From: Flavobacterium sp. CFS9
GTDB taxonomy: Bacteria > Bacteroidota > Bacteroidia > Flavobacteriales > Flavobacteriaceae
NCBI RefSeq assembly: GCF_041154745.1
Contig: NZ_AP031573.1
Span: 248,001 to 312,000, forward strand
Length of the DNA stretch: 64,000 nt
Reading direction: 5' to 3'
The stretch's first letter is position 1. Each line of letters starts with the position of its first letter. Positions 43,092 through 52,214 of this stretch are shown in pieces. Under the pieces are notes generated by a model, which had not been told where the DNA came from, searched no databases, and saw only the letters and a program-made list of their open reading frames with translations. A program made the position numbers and the translations under genes.

Positions 43092-44000
43092 ATGAAAGAA
43101 ATATGCATTGTTGAATTTCCGTCGAATCTGGGTTTAAAAGAACCTCAACCCGGAAAAGAACCGGGCGTAAAAAACTTGCCTGACTGGTTATGGAAACACC
43201 AGCTTCATAAAATCATTCATCCTAAAAGTATTACTAGACTTGATCCTCCAAAATATTCAAATAAGCGGGATCCTGAAACTCAAATTCTCAATAGCAATTC
43301 ACTAATCGATTATGCCAGAGAGCAAGCTTATCTGATAAACAATTTACTTTCTCAGAACAAATTTCCTTTTATCTTAGGCGGAGACTGCAGTATACTTTTA
43401 GGAACAGCTATAGCCTTAAAACAAAAAGGAAACTACGGATTATTCTATCTTGATGGTCATACCGATTTTATGAATGTCTCGCTATCCGAAACCGGAGGAG
43501 TTGGCGGAATGGCAGCCTCGATAGTTACCGGAAACGGAGCAGACAAACTAACCAATATTCTAAATCTGCGTCCTTATATCAAAGAAGAAAATCTCTGGTG
43601 TGTAGGAAACCGTGAATATGACGACGAGTATGAAAATGAAATTCGCAACTCTTCTGCTGCCTATGTTAGTCTGGGCCACTTGCGAAAACAAGGTATTTTG
43701 AAAAGCGTACAATCATTTCTTTCAGAAATAGAAAATAAAAATCTCGATGGTTTCTGGCTGCATATCGATGTCGATGTTTTGAATGACAGCATAATGCCTT
43801 GCGTCGACAGCAGAACTCCAGACGGACTTACTTATGCCGAATTTAACGAGCTGACTTCTCTCCTTTTTCAGAGTAATCTGTTAACCGGACTTGAAATTAC
43901 CATTTTAGATCCTGATCTCGATCCCACCGGACAATACACCAAAGAGTTTGTAAATCACTTTTCGGCTACTTTTAATCAACATATCCATTTAGGCACTTAA
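43092..44000 (+). CDS. Arginase/agmatinase-family hydrolase
   Basis: 302 residues of the ureohydrolase fold. The two-metal site is mostly complete: DGHTD (Asp121, His123, Asp125) and HIDVDVLND (Asp226, Asp228). The first ligand motif, usually GGDHS, reads GGDCS with Cys99 in place of His, which may alter metal preference or activity. The family hydrolyses guanidino compounds such as arginine, agmatine or formiminoglutamate; the exact substrate is unknown. If it acts on arginine it would feed rocD at 15.4 kb. It stands alone with its own promoter. Confidence 0.86.
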   Translation: MKEICIVEFPSNLGLKEPQPGKEPGVKNLPDWLWKHQLHKIIHPKSITRLDPPKYSNKRDPETQILNSNSLIDYAREQAYLINNLLSQNKFPFILGGDCSILLGTAIALKQKGNYGLFYLDGHTDFMNVSLSETGGVGGMAASIVTGNGADKLTNILNLRPYIKEENLWCVGNREYDDEYENEIRNSSAAYVSLGHLRKQGILKSVQSFLSEIENKNLDGFWLHIDVDVLNDSIMPCVDSRTPDGLTYAEFNELTSLLFQSNLLTGLEITILDPDLDPTGQYTKEFVNHFSATFNQHIHLGT

Positions 44001-44063
44001 ATCAAATTTGAAAAAACGTATTTTAACTCATTCCATCGATAAAACTTAAAACCTCTTATCATC

Positions 44064-44453
44064 ATGAATACAGCCGTACAAGATTATAACCATGCACAAA
44101 GCAGCTCTGATCAGGAAATCTGCAATCAGCTCGCTGCTTTAATCGACGAAAATCTGCCGGATGCCGAAAACAAAATCTGGCACGCACATCCGGTTTGGTT
44201 TTTAGAAGGTAATCCTATTGTAGGCTACAGCAAACTAAAAAGGGATGTCCGGTTATTGTTTTGGAGCGGTCAGTCGTTTGATGAAGAACAACTTGTTAAT
44301 GAAGGTTCTTTCAAGGCTGCAGAATTCCGCTATACCTCAAGCAATCAAATTGTTCCGTCAGATATAAAACGCTGGCTTCAAAAAGCAAAAGAAATTCAGT
44401 GGGACTATAAAAACATTGTCAAGCGTAAGGGAGTTTTAATACGATTGAAATAA
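44064..44453 (+). CDS. DUF1801-type small protein
   Basis: 129 residues, soluble. It carries the DUF1801/YdhG-like pattern: ENLPDAENKIWHAHPVWFLEGNPIVGY, DVRLLFWSGQSF and a Lys/Arg-rich C-terminus (DYKNIVKRKGVL). Related proteins are sometimes called iron chaperones, but evidence is weak. Two more members lie at 51.8 and 56.3 kb. It is 63 bp after the arginase gene and may share its transcript. Confidence 0.75.
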   Translation: MNTAVQDYNHAQSSSDQEICNQLAALIDENLPDAENKIWHAHPVWFLEGNPIVGYSKLKRDVRLLFWSGQSFDEEQLVNEGSFKAAEFRYTSSNQIVPSDIKRWLQKAKEIQWDYKNIVKRKGVLIRLK

Positions 44454-44518
44454 TTTAAAAAGTATTATATTCAGTCTTTGAACTAAAAAGCAATCCTAAA
44501 AACTCTTTAATTTTTTAA

Positions 44519-45178
44519 ATGGAGAAAGAACAACTAATACAAATACTCATCTATTTTCATGCTCTGTTTGGCGGCATTGCGCTTCTTTCGGGATTCCTTT
44601 CGTTAGCATCTAAAAAAGGAAAAAATATCCATAAAAAATCCGGAAAGCTTTTTTACTATACAATGCTTTTATCGGCTCTAACGGCTTTAATTATATCAAG
44701 CTTGCCTAAACATGAGAGTCCTTTTTTATTTTCAATTGGTCTGTTTAGCTCTTATTTCACTATAACAGGCTATCGGGCTTTACAATTCAAAAACAAAAGC
44801 ATCAATTTAAAAACGGATAAAATCATATCCGGAATTATGATCATCACGGGAATTTTAATGATTTTATACAATCCACTTGTAAACCAAAAAATTAATATTG
44901 TTCTTACGGTTCTGGGTCTCGTCGGGCTCATTTTTTCGACCAGGGATTTTCTGCTGTTCCAAAACAAGAGTAAGCTTCAAAGGGTCTGGCTTAAATTACA
45001 TTTAGGAAAAATGATTGGCGGTTATATCTCCGCGACTACTGCTTTTATTGTAGTAAACCAATTTATTCCCAGCATCTACGGATGGTTTATTCCAGGAACA
45101 ATTGGCGGCTTCTATATTGTTTATTGGATCAGAAAACTCAATAACAAACAAAATCAGGCTAAAATAAATTTGGAATGA
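44519..45178 (+). CDS. Multi-span membrane protein, DUF2306-like
   Basis: 219 residues with about seven hydrophobic spans (starts near 10, 45, 70, 105, 125, 160 and 185). HALFGGIALLSGFLSL near the N-terminus, the HKKSGKLFYYTMLLSALTA block and KLHLGKMIGGYISATTAF near the end fit the DUF2306 pattern of conserved His in membrane helices. Function unknown. It overlaps the following GNAT gene by four bases (ATGA), so the pair is translationally coupled. Confidence 0.75.
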   Translation: MEKEQLIQILIYFHALFGGIALLSGFLSLASKKGKNIHKKSGKLFYYTMLLSALTALIISSLPKHESPFLFSIGLFSSYFTITGYRALQFKNKSINLKTDKIISGIMIITGILMILYNPLVNQKINIVLTVLGLVGLIFSTRDFLLFQNKSKLQRVWLKLHLGKMIGGYISATTAFIVVNQFIPSIYGWFIPGTIGGFYIVYWIRKLNNKQNQAKINLE

Positions 45179-45606
45179 AAATAACCCCGGTTCAAAAAAA
45201 CGATTATGACATCTTAAGAACCTTATTCCTACAAGAAAGGCGATCTACTTTTTATTGGCTTGATTCGTCAGTATTTCAACTCAAAGATTTTGATTCCTTA
45301 ACTAAAGGAGAAATAATTTTAGTCGCGCGAATTGATGAAACTGTCGTTGGATTTATTTCGATCTGGATGAAAAATCGTTTCATACATCATTTGTATGTAG
45401 ATCAAGACTATCAAAGTAAAGGTATCGGAAGCGCTTTGTTACAAGCCGCCATTCAGAAAACCGATTTTCCAATTACACTCAAATGCCTTGAAAACAACAC
45501 TAAAGCTGTTATTTTTTATCAGCAAAAAGGTTTTACCATCAAAGAGAGAGGCTTATCAGAACACGGCCCCTATATTTTGTTTGAATTGACAAAGAGTACA
45601 AAATAA
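45175..45606 (+). CDS. GNAT N-acetyltransferase
   Basis: 143 residues. The acetyl-CoA-binding motif HLYVDQDYQSKGIGSALLQAA and the trailing NNTKAVIFYQQKGFTIKERG identify a GNAT fold. The substrate is unknown. It starts inside the stop codon of the DUF2306-like membrane gene. Confidence 0.9.
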   Translation: MKITPVQKNDYDILRTLFLQERRSTFYWLDSSVFQLKDFDSLTKGEIILVARIDETVVGFISIWMKNRFIHHLYVDQDYQSKGIGSALLQAAIQKTDFPITLKCLENNTKAVIFYQQKGFTIKERGLSEHGPYILFELTKSTK

Positions 45607-45707
45607 AACGTGAAAGAAGTATTTGCCTGACCTATTTTTGACGTTCATCAAAAAAAAAATCCGCTCTTCAAAGAGACTTGAAGAGCAGAAATAAAGCTTT
45701 TAGTTTT

Positions 45708-48215
45708 TTAACGTACTAAGAAAAGAGCATTGCTGAACAATAAAACTCCATTTTCCCAAAAACCTCTGAAAAGCGGGTTGTCCATCATATAAATTACGGC
45801 TCCGTCGCCTCTTTTGTCCACAGCAAAACTTACCGTTTCGTTCAGTTTTTTTCTAATATCGTTACCTACAAATCCATAGCTCACATAATCTTTCGGAATG
45901 TATGCCACGTTGATTGCCTTTTTTAGTAATGAGAATGATCTTTCGTTACTTTTAAGACTGAAATACGTATTTCCTAAGCCGAAAGCCATCGGATAGGTTT
46001 TATCGAGTTTATTTTCGATAATGGCACCGGGAATCGAACCCGAGATTTCTCTTCGTTCAGAACCTTCAAAGTCCAGAAAACGCTTTTTAAGTTCGATCTC
46101 TTTCTCTTCTTTTTCTGATTTTTCTTTATCCTCTTTACTCGCAAACATACTCAAAGCATATCCTTCACGATCCTGAAACAATGAGATTGCATTGGCCATG
46201 GCAATAACTTTTCCGCCATTTTTTACCCATTCATCAATTTGTTTTTTTTGATCTTCCCCCAGGTCATAGCTACCGTCTGAGAGAATCAAAGTATTATAAT
46301 TGTACAATTTAACTCTGTTGAAATTTGCCGTTTCTACGATACTCACCGGATAAGCAACCGTTTCGTCCAGATAAAACCAGGTCGCTCCAAACTCAGTTGA
46401 AACCACTCCTTTTCCGGACAGCATTAATATTTTTGGCGCTTTAAGTAAGGTAAAATTCTCCCCTCCGATATCTTTAGAATTGGTCGAAAATCCTGTTGTT
46501 ATAAAACTAAAATCGGTTTTGATTTTGATAATATTACTGACTGTCTTTTCAAAATCAGTAATTTTTGGATTGTCTGCCCTACTGACAATTAATCCTCCCG
46601 GTTCAACCGTAACCGTTCCGAAAACTGCTTTTTTCATGGCCGAACGTACTTTTATTCCCGCCTGATGCAATAAAGAAACGACTTGTGCGGACGTTCTGTT
46701 ATTCCACGGAACATAAAAAGCGTAAACGGATTCCGGGATGTTTTTTTCTGCAGACGCAATGGTATTCTTTGTTTTAATCTGAACACTATTTTTGACCGCA
46801 TAACCGTCAACTCCATAAGCTAAAGGAAGCGCCCAGGCGGTAATGTCATACGATAAACTGTCATTTAACTTTTGATTGGGCTCAAACAAAACCTGCGTTA
46901 AAACCGATCTTGGCTGATCGGCTTTAATAATCAAATCATTGACTTCGATCTTAAAACTCTCATTCTTCTTGGTTTGATAATGAAATCCCGAAGCACTTCC
47001 TGAAGCGTCCGCATAGCTATATTCAACATCATTCTTTTGAAGCAGCTCCACCAATTGTTCCAGTTTAGGATTATTTTTCAAAACATACGTATTGTAAACC
47101 CCTTTGGCTTTTTTACGAGCATTGATATGAAAATCCCTAAAACCTTTCAGTAATACTTCTTTTTGTGAAGCAGCGCTTTCTACCACCGTCAAAACTGCGG
47201 CTGCATGCTGCGTCAAACGGTCTTTTATGGTAACATTCGAGCCGTTTTCCATTGTTACTTCACGTCCTGCTCCTATTCCGCCTTTTTCCAATGTAAGCCC
47301 CACGGCTCCATTATAGGTCGGATAAGTATCTCCGTAACTCGGATAAAATAAATCAAATCGTTCTCGGGTGTTGTACATCCAATTTTCCTTATCAAACTTC
47401 TGCGAAATATTTTTACCTAAAACCGTATAAAAATCCTTCTGATATTGTTCAATAAATTCATGCAGAGGTTCTGCAGCCGGCGGGAAAAAATAAGGGGAAT
47501 TGTAACTCATTTCATGCACATCAGTATGCACTTGTGGCATCCATTGATTGTACAATTTAATGCGCTGCTGCGATTCAATTTGCGTCTGCCAGGCCCAGTC
47601 GCGGTTCAAATCAAAAAGATAATGATTGTATCTTCCGCCTGGCCAGACTTCCATATGCTCTCTGTCGTACAAACCCGGATGTGTTTTTTTTCCGGAGATT
47701 TCTCTCAGCCAGTTTCCATATCTTGAATAACCGTCGGGATTGATACATGGATCAAGAATTACAATGGTATTTTTAAGCCACTGCTTTGTAGCTTCGTTGG
47801 AGGAATTCAAAAGTTCATAGGCCACGGTTAAGGCACTTTCGGTTCCGGCAAACTCATTTCCGTGAACATTAAAACTCAGCCAGACAATAATTTTATTTTC
47901 AACTCCACTCGTTTTTTTATCTGATAGTCCGATTGCAGCTAAATTATTATTTCTGATTTGTTCCAGATTGGCCAAATTCTCAGGAGCCGAAATATAATAA
48001 ACATTCAGATCCCGCTGCTCGTTGGTTGTGCCGTATTTTTGTTTTTTGATCGATTGCGATTGTTCCGTCAGATATTTAAAATACTCTTCAACCTGATGGT
48101 AATAACTAATTTGTTTTCCGTAATTCGGAATAAATTCTGAAGGTGCTTTTAATTGTGCAAAGGCAGAAAAAGTAATGACAAACAGCAGAACTGCTACAAA
48201 GAATATTTTCTTCAT
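45708..48215 (-). CDS. Secreted M14-family zinc carboxypeptidase with C-terminal extension
   Basis: 835 residues from the ATG at 48215, chosen because it gives a clean signal peptide (MKKIFFVAVLLFVITFSAFAQ); an ATG 16 codons upstream adds a stretch without family support. The M14 zinc site is HGNEFAGTES (about residue 116) with the third ligand in QVHTDVHEM (about 229), and PDGYSRYGNW and ETLEKG-like GLTLEKGG segments support the fold. The C-terminal part (about 480-835) resembles the class I glutamine-amidotransferase-like segment found in large M14 peptidases of Bacteroidota (VIAMANAISLF region). It should act on peptides in the periplasm. Confidence 0.9.
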   Translation of the reverse strand: MKKIFFVAVLLFVITFSAFAQLKAPSEFIPNYGKQISYYHQVEEYFKYLTEQSQSIKKQKYGTTNEQRDLNVYYISAPENLANLEQIRNNNLAAIGLSDKKTSGVENKIIVWLSFNVHGNEFAGTESALTVAYELLNSSNEATKQWLKNTIVILDPCINPDGYSRYGNWLREISGKKTHPGLYDREHMEVWPGGRYNHYLFDLNRDWAWQTQIESQQRIKLYNQWMPQVHTDVHEMSYNSPYFFPPAAEPLHEFIEQYQKDFYTVLGKNISQKFDKENWMYNTRERFDLFYPSYGDTYPTYNGAVGLTLEKGGIGAGREVTMENGSNVTIKDRLTQHAAAVLTVVESAASQKEVLLKGFRDFHINARKKAKGVYNTYVLKNNPKLEQLVELLQKNDVEYSYADASGSASGFHYQTKKNESFKIEVNDLIIKADQPRSVLTQVLFEPNQKLNDSLSYDITAWALPLAYGVDGYAVKNSVQIKTKNTIASAEKNIPESVYAFYVPWNNRTSAQVVSLLHQAGIKVRSAMKKAVFGTVTVEPGGLIVSRADNPKITDFEKTVSNIIKIKTDFSFITTGFSTNSKDIGGENFTLLKAPKILMLSGKGVVSTEFGATWFYLDETVAYPVSIVETANFNRVKLYNYNTLILSDGSYDLGEDQKKQIDEWVKNGGKVIAMANAISLFQDREGYALSMFASKEDKEKSEKEEKEIELKKRFLDFEGSERREISGSIPGAIIENKLDKTYPMAFGLGNTYFSLKSNERSFSLLKKAINVAYIPKDYVSYGFVGNDIRKKLNETVSFAVDKRGDGAVIYMMDNPLFRGFWENGVLLFSNALFLVR

Positions 48216-48591
48216 AAATAATTTGGTTTTAGATGGTTGGTTAAAAATAACAATTAACTTCATCTCTTTTCTAAAATCACCAGGAATATTATCATTTTAC
48301 AGAAGCTATTTCGCAATTTAGCTTACTATTAAAAATTGTTCTGCTTCTTTTCTTTCGGGATTAAATCTGTATTTTTGTTCATCAAAAAAACAGCCTGTTA
48401 CAATTTAAAAGAACAGTCCGCAGCAAACTGCAAAAATACATCTGATGAAATGAAAATAGATACTCATACGATAAACAATACCCGAATATAAAGTATAAAA
48501 GACTTTTCAACTAGACAAGATTCTCTTTGTAATTCCTATTTTTACCCCATCAAAACCAAATTAAAAAAGACAAATACCCCAAAACTCTATT
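48216..48591. other. Intergenic gap, no gene seen
   Basis: 376 bp of AT-rich DNA between the divergent M14 gene and the next membrane gene. TATTTTTA at 48537-48544 is a possible -7 element for the rightward gene, but no TTG lies at the right distance. No repeat or RNA gene was recognised. Confidence 0.5.
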
Positions 48592-49377
48592 ATGGAAGAA
48601 ACAGCAATTGAAAAATCAGTTTTTGAAGAAGTACCAACCGAAAAAATCTATACCGACAACGCAATCCGTGTTGGCACTTTCTTAGGAGGGCCTTTGGTTG
48701 CGGGGTATTTTTTAGCGGAGAATTTTAAGGTTTTTGGTGATTCCGGCAAAGCTAAAAGAACCTGGATTATAACCATACTTGCAACTATTTTTATCTTTGC
48801 CCTGATATTCTTAATTCCGGAACACATCAGTGCTAAGATTCCAAATATCGTTTTCCCTTTAATTTATATGGCAATTGCCACTTATTTCACCAAAGAATAT
48901 CAGGAAAAACAAATTAGCAAACACCTCGAAAATGGCGGCGAACATTTTGCCTGGCCGAGAATCATTCTCATTTCGGTTATTGGTATTTCAGTTCTTCTTG
49001 GCGGAATATTCAGTATTGCCTTTTTAACCGAAACAGCAAACAGAGGCCTCACAGAGTCAACTAAAAAATATGGCATTATGAATCATGAAATTGCCTATCA
49101 AAGCAATATTAATGAAAACGAAGCAGATAAAATTGCTGAGGCCCTTCAAAAAACAACCTTTTTTGATGATGCCATAACCAAGTATGTTTACTTAGAAAAA
49201 ATCAATAACAACTACGAAATCTCTATTTCATGCAACGAATCGGTTAAAGACGACCCGTCGACCGTTGAGCCTTTTGTTGTATTAAGAAACGATATACAAA
49301 AATATTTCCCACACCATAAAATCATTCTGAAACTTGTAGTGAATGATCTCGACAATGTGGTCAAAAGAATTGAGTAG
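48592..49377 (+). CDS. Unrecognised membrane protein
   Basis: 261 residues. An N-terminal acidic head is followed by hydrophobic spans at about 30-45, 60-80, 85-102 and 125-150. The C-terminal hundred residues (about 160-261) are soluble and contain NENEADKIAEALQKTTFFDD and ILKLVVNDLDNVV. No family was recognised. It has no close operon partner. Confidence 0.7.
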   Translation: MEETAIEKSVFEEVPTEKIYTDNAIRVGTFLGGPLVAGYFLAENFKVFGDSGKAKRTWIITILATIFIFALIFLIPEHISAKIPNIVFPLIYMAIATYFTKEYQEKQISKHLENGGEHFAWPRIILISVIGISVLLGGIFSIAFLTETANRGLTESTKKYGIMNHEIAYQSNINENEADKIAEALQKTTFFDDAITKYVYLEKINNNYEISISCNESVKDDPSTVEPFVVLRNDIQKYFPHHKIILKLVVNDLDNVVKRIE

Positions 49378-49460
49378 ACCTAAGGCGCTCCTGAACTGCT
49401 CTCGCTTTGGGATATGAAATGTGATTTATAAAATGTAAGATGCAAGCCGAAAACCTAACA

Positions 49461-49494
49461 ATCTAATTATCTAATTGTCTAATTATCTAATTAT
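49461..49494. repeat. Octanucleotide repeat, ATCTAATT x 4
   Basis: ATCTAATT, ATCTAATT, GTCTAATT, ATCTAATT in tandem. It sits in the 220-bp gap 49378-49597. TAAATTTG at 49564-49571 matches the promoter -7 box and lies 26 bp before the SRPBCC gene. Confidence 0.65.
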
Positions 49495-49597
49495 AAAAAA
49501 CCTTGTCTGATTCGCCCCTCAATTTTGTCTCTTAACACCCCTAACACATTGATAATTAAATTCTAAATTTGTATTATAACGTTTAAAACATTATCAG

Positions 49598-50086
49598 ATG
49601 AGTACAACAAATTTTACCACAGTTATAATTGTAGACGAGTCTCCGCAGGAAGTTTTCGATGCTGTTACGAATGTTCGCGGCTGGTGGTCGGAAGAAATCG
49701 AAGGCAATAGTGCGAAACTAAACGATGAATTTGACTATCATTACGAAGATATCCATCGTTGTAAAGTAAAAATCATAGAAGTAATTCCGAATCAGAAAAT
49801 AGTCTGGCTGGTAGAGCAAAACTACTTCAAATTCACGGAAGATAAAACGGAATGGACGGGAACTCACCCAACTTTTGAGATTTCGCAAAAAAACGGTAAG
49901 ACGGAACTTCGTTTTACCCACGTGGGTTTAGTACCGGAATACGAATGTTTTGAAATTTGCAGAGGTGCGTGGACCAATTATATCGGAAACAGTCTGCTTA
50001 AATTAATTACAACCGGAAAAGGGGAACCAAACGCCACCGGAAAACCTCAAACAGAAAACGAGAAAAAACTTTCTGAAAAAGAATAA
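49598..50086 (+). CDS. SRPBCC-fold protein (AHSA1-like)
   Basis: 162 residues. The opening FTTVIIVDESPQEVFDAVTNVRGWW and IPNQKIVWLVE, then KTELRFTHVGLVPEYEC, are the typical START/AHSA1 fold strands and helix. Such proteins bind hydrophobic ligands in a deep pocket; the ligand is unknown. A second copy lies at 55.7 kb. Confidence 0.85.
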   Translation: MSTTNFTTVIIVDESPQEVFDAVTNVRGWWSEEIEGNSAKLNDEFDYHYEDIHRCKVKIIEVIPNQKIVWLVEQNYFKFTEDKTEWTGTHPTFEISQKNGKTELRFTHVGLVPEYECFEICRGAWTNYIGNSLLKLITTGKGEPNATGKPQTENEKKLSEKE

Positions 50087-50156
50087 AAAATACAATTACA
50101 AGATTCAATAATTGCAATACCAACTATAAATTTCATAAATTCGTTTTACTAAAACG

Positions 50157-50585
50157 ATGACTATGAACCCCATTTTAAGAAATACATTAGCAGTTATACT
50201 TGGACTTTTTGTTGGAAGCATTGTCAATATGGCTATCATATTAATGAGCAGTTCAGTCATTCCACCTCCCAATGGTGCTGACGTTACAACTATGGAGGGG
50301 CTAAAAGCAACTATGCATTTGTTTGAACCCAAACATTTTCTGTTTCCCTTTCTCGCACATGCAATAGGTACGTTTGCAGGTGCCGGAACAACCGTTTTAA
50401 TTGCCATCAGTAATAAAACAAAACTAGGACTGGTTATTGGTGCTTTCTTTTTGCTTGGGGGAATTGTAAATGTATGTTCATTACCTTCACCGGTTTGGTT
50501 TACGATCGCCGATCTTTTCTTTGCTTATATACCGACAGCGTATCTGGCTATAAAATTATTCGCGAAAAAAGATTCTAAATCATAA
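50157..50585 (+). CDS. Small multi-span membrane protein
   Basis: 142 residues with four hydrophobic spans (about 8-30, 62-83, 90-110 and 115-133). The LAVILGLFVGSIVNMAIILM start and IADLFFAYIPTAYLAIKL end resemble small unknown membrane proteins common in Flavobacteria. No family assigned. It is 20 bp before the racemase gene. Confidence 0.72.
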   Translation: MTMNPILRNTLAVILGLFVGSIVNMAIILMSSSVIPPPNGADVTTMEGLKATMHLFEPKHFLFPFLAHAIGTFAGAGTTVLIAISNKTKLGLVIGAFFLLGGIVNVCSLPSPVWFTIADLFFAYIPTAYLAIKLFAKKDSKS

Positions 50586-50604
50586 AATTCCGCTTTATAA
50601 AATA

Positions 50605-51285
50605 ATGAAGAAAATTGGGCTTGTAGGCGGAATCAGCTGGGTTTCTACCATCGATTATTACAAATTGATCAACGAAGGAGTAAATAAAAAATTAGGAGGT
50701 CTCCAATTTGCTGAATGTCTGATTTATTCGTTGAATTTTGGCGATGTTCAGGAAAAAACATGGAATCATTCCTATGAACTTTTACTGAATGCCTGCTTAA
50801 GTTTGAAAAACAGCGGTGTTGATGCGATTGTTTTATGCGCAAATACGGCACATATGTTTGCTAATGAAATCGAACATGAAATTGGGCTGCCGCTAATTCA
50901 TATCGGAACGGAAACCGCAAAAATTATTACGAAAGAAAAAATCACGACCATTGGGCTTATAGGAACTTCATTTTCGATGGAAATGGATTTTTACAAAGAT
51001 CGTCTTAAAAGTTTTGGACTGAATGTCCTGATACCCGAAAAACAGGAAACGCGAGACTACGTACAATATGTTCTAAAAGAAGAACTTGGGAGAGGAATTA
51101 TCAATCCTGATTCGAGGCAAAATTATATCCAAATTGCAAATGAACTTATCCGGCAAGGTGCCGAAGGTATCATTTTAGGATGTACCGAAATTCCGCTTCT
51201 GCTTAATCAGTCCGATTTTTCTGTACCAGTTTTTGACACTACAAGAATACATTCTCAAGCCATTGTAGATTATATACTATCTTAA
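50605..51285 (+). CDS. Aspartate/glutamate racemase-family protein
   Basis: 226 residues. The two catalytic cysteines are present: Cys78 in LCANTAH and Cys193 in LGCTEIPLLL, and KIGLVGGISWVSTIDYY is the family start. These PLP-independent racemases or epimerases act on Asp, Glu or hydantoins in the cytoplasm. It probably shares a transcript with the small membrane gene upstream. Confidence 0.9.
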   Translation: MKKIGLVGGISWVSTIDYYKLINEGVNKKLGGLQFAECLIYSLNFGDVQEKTWNHSYELLLNACLSLKNSGVDAIVLCANTAHMFANEIEHEIGLPLIHIGTETAKIITKEKITTIGLIGTSFSMEMDFYKDRLKSFGLNVLIPEKQETRDYVQYVLKEELGRGIINPDSRQNYIQIANELIRQGAEGIILGCTEIPLLLNQSDFSVPVFDTTRIHSQAIVDYILS

Positions 51286-51351
51286 AAATAAACACTTAGG
51301 TCTGTTTAGTGCAATTTATTTCATAACTTAGTTAGCTTAAATCTAAATACC

Positions 51352-51720
51352 ATGACTAAGAAAGAAATCGCACGCGACTTTTTAAAACTCGCTGCAAACG
51401 GACATTCACACGAAGCTTTTCGTCTACATGCCGGCGAGAATTTCAAACATCACAATGCTTATTTTAAAGGAGATGCTGAAACGCTGATGCTAGCCATGGA
51501 AGAATCAACACGAAAGAATCCCAATAAAACTTTGACGATACACCATATTCTGGAAGATAAAGATCTTGTCGCTGTACATTCGCATCTGAAACAAACTCCT
51601 TCTGATATTGGTTTTGCTGTCGTGCATATCCTGCGTTTTGAATTGGATAAAATTGTGGAGTTTTGGGATCTAGGGCAATCCATTCCTACCGAAATGATTA
51701 ATGAAAATGGGATGTTCTAA
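51352..51720 (+). CDS. SnoaL-like (NTF2-fold) protein
   Basis: 122 residues. EIARDFLKLAANGHSHEAF, YFKGDAETLMLAM and HILRFELDKIVEFWDLGQSIP match SnoaL-like NTF2-fold proteins, cone-shaped folds that serve as aldol-type enzymes or ligand binders. Activity here is not predictable. Confidence 0.83.
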   Translation: MTKKEIARDFLKLAANGHSHEAFRLHAGENFKHHNAYFKGDAETLMLAMEESTRKNPNKTLTIHHILEDKDLVAVHSHLKQTPSDIGFAVVHILRFELDKIVEFWDLGQSIPTEMINENGMF

Positions 51721-51790
51721 AAAATTTTATTCTTCCGGATTCAGATTCAAAAATCTAAAGATTAAAAGTAATGTCTTAAATCTGTAAAAA

Positions 51791-52213
51791 ATGGCACAAA
51801 ATAAAACTATAGAAACAGAAAACAGTGTTGCCGATTTTATCAATGCTGTCGAAGATACGACCAAACGAAATGATTCTTTTGAGTTGATCAAACTGATGCA
51901 GGAACAAACAGGTTTTGAAGCCAAAATGTGGGGACCCGGCATCGTTGGTTTCGGCAGTTATCATTACAAATATGCCAGTGGTCGCGAAGGTGATGCTCCA
52001 TTGGTGGCTTTTTCACCAAGAAAAGCTGCCATTTCACTTTATATTTACGCGTCACCTGAAAAAAGAGAGGAGCTACTCTCTAAATTTGGAAAACACAAAG
52101 CCGAAAAAGGTTGCATTTATGTCAAGAAATTAAGCGATATTGACCCAGAAATTCTTAAAAAATTGATCTCTGTGTCAGTCGAACATATACAAGAACTATA
52201 TCCCCCTCAATAA
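51791..52213 (+). CDS. DUF1801-type small protein, second copy
   Basis: 140 residues. It shows the DUF1801 pattern: MWGPGIVGFGSYHYKY, then PLVAFSPRKAAISLYI and a KLSDIDPEILKKLI tail. Function is unknown. It precedes the metallohydrolase by one base, so the two are coupled. Confidence 0.8.
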   Translation: MAQNKTIETENSVADFINAVEDTTKRNDSFELIKLMQEQTGFEAKMWGPGIVGFGSYHYKYASGREGDAPLVAFSPRKAAISLYIYASPEKREELLSKFGKHKAEKGCIYVKKLSDIDPEILKKLISVSVEHIQELYPPQ

Positions 52214-52214
52214 A

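Noticed and set aside
46022..46046. tRNA 3'-end-like stretch (GGGTTCGATTCCC followed by GGTGCCA on the minus strand)
   Set aside because: It lies inside the M14 peptidase frame and encodes an ordinary segment (ISGSIPGAI). No matching acceptor, D or anticodon arms precede it, so it is a chance resemblance.
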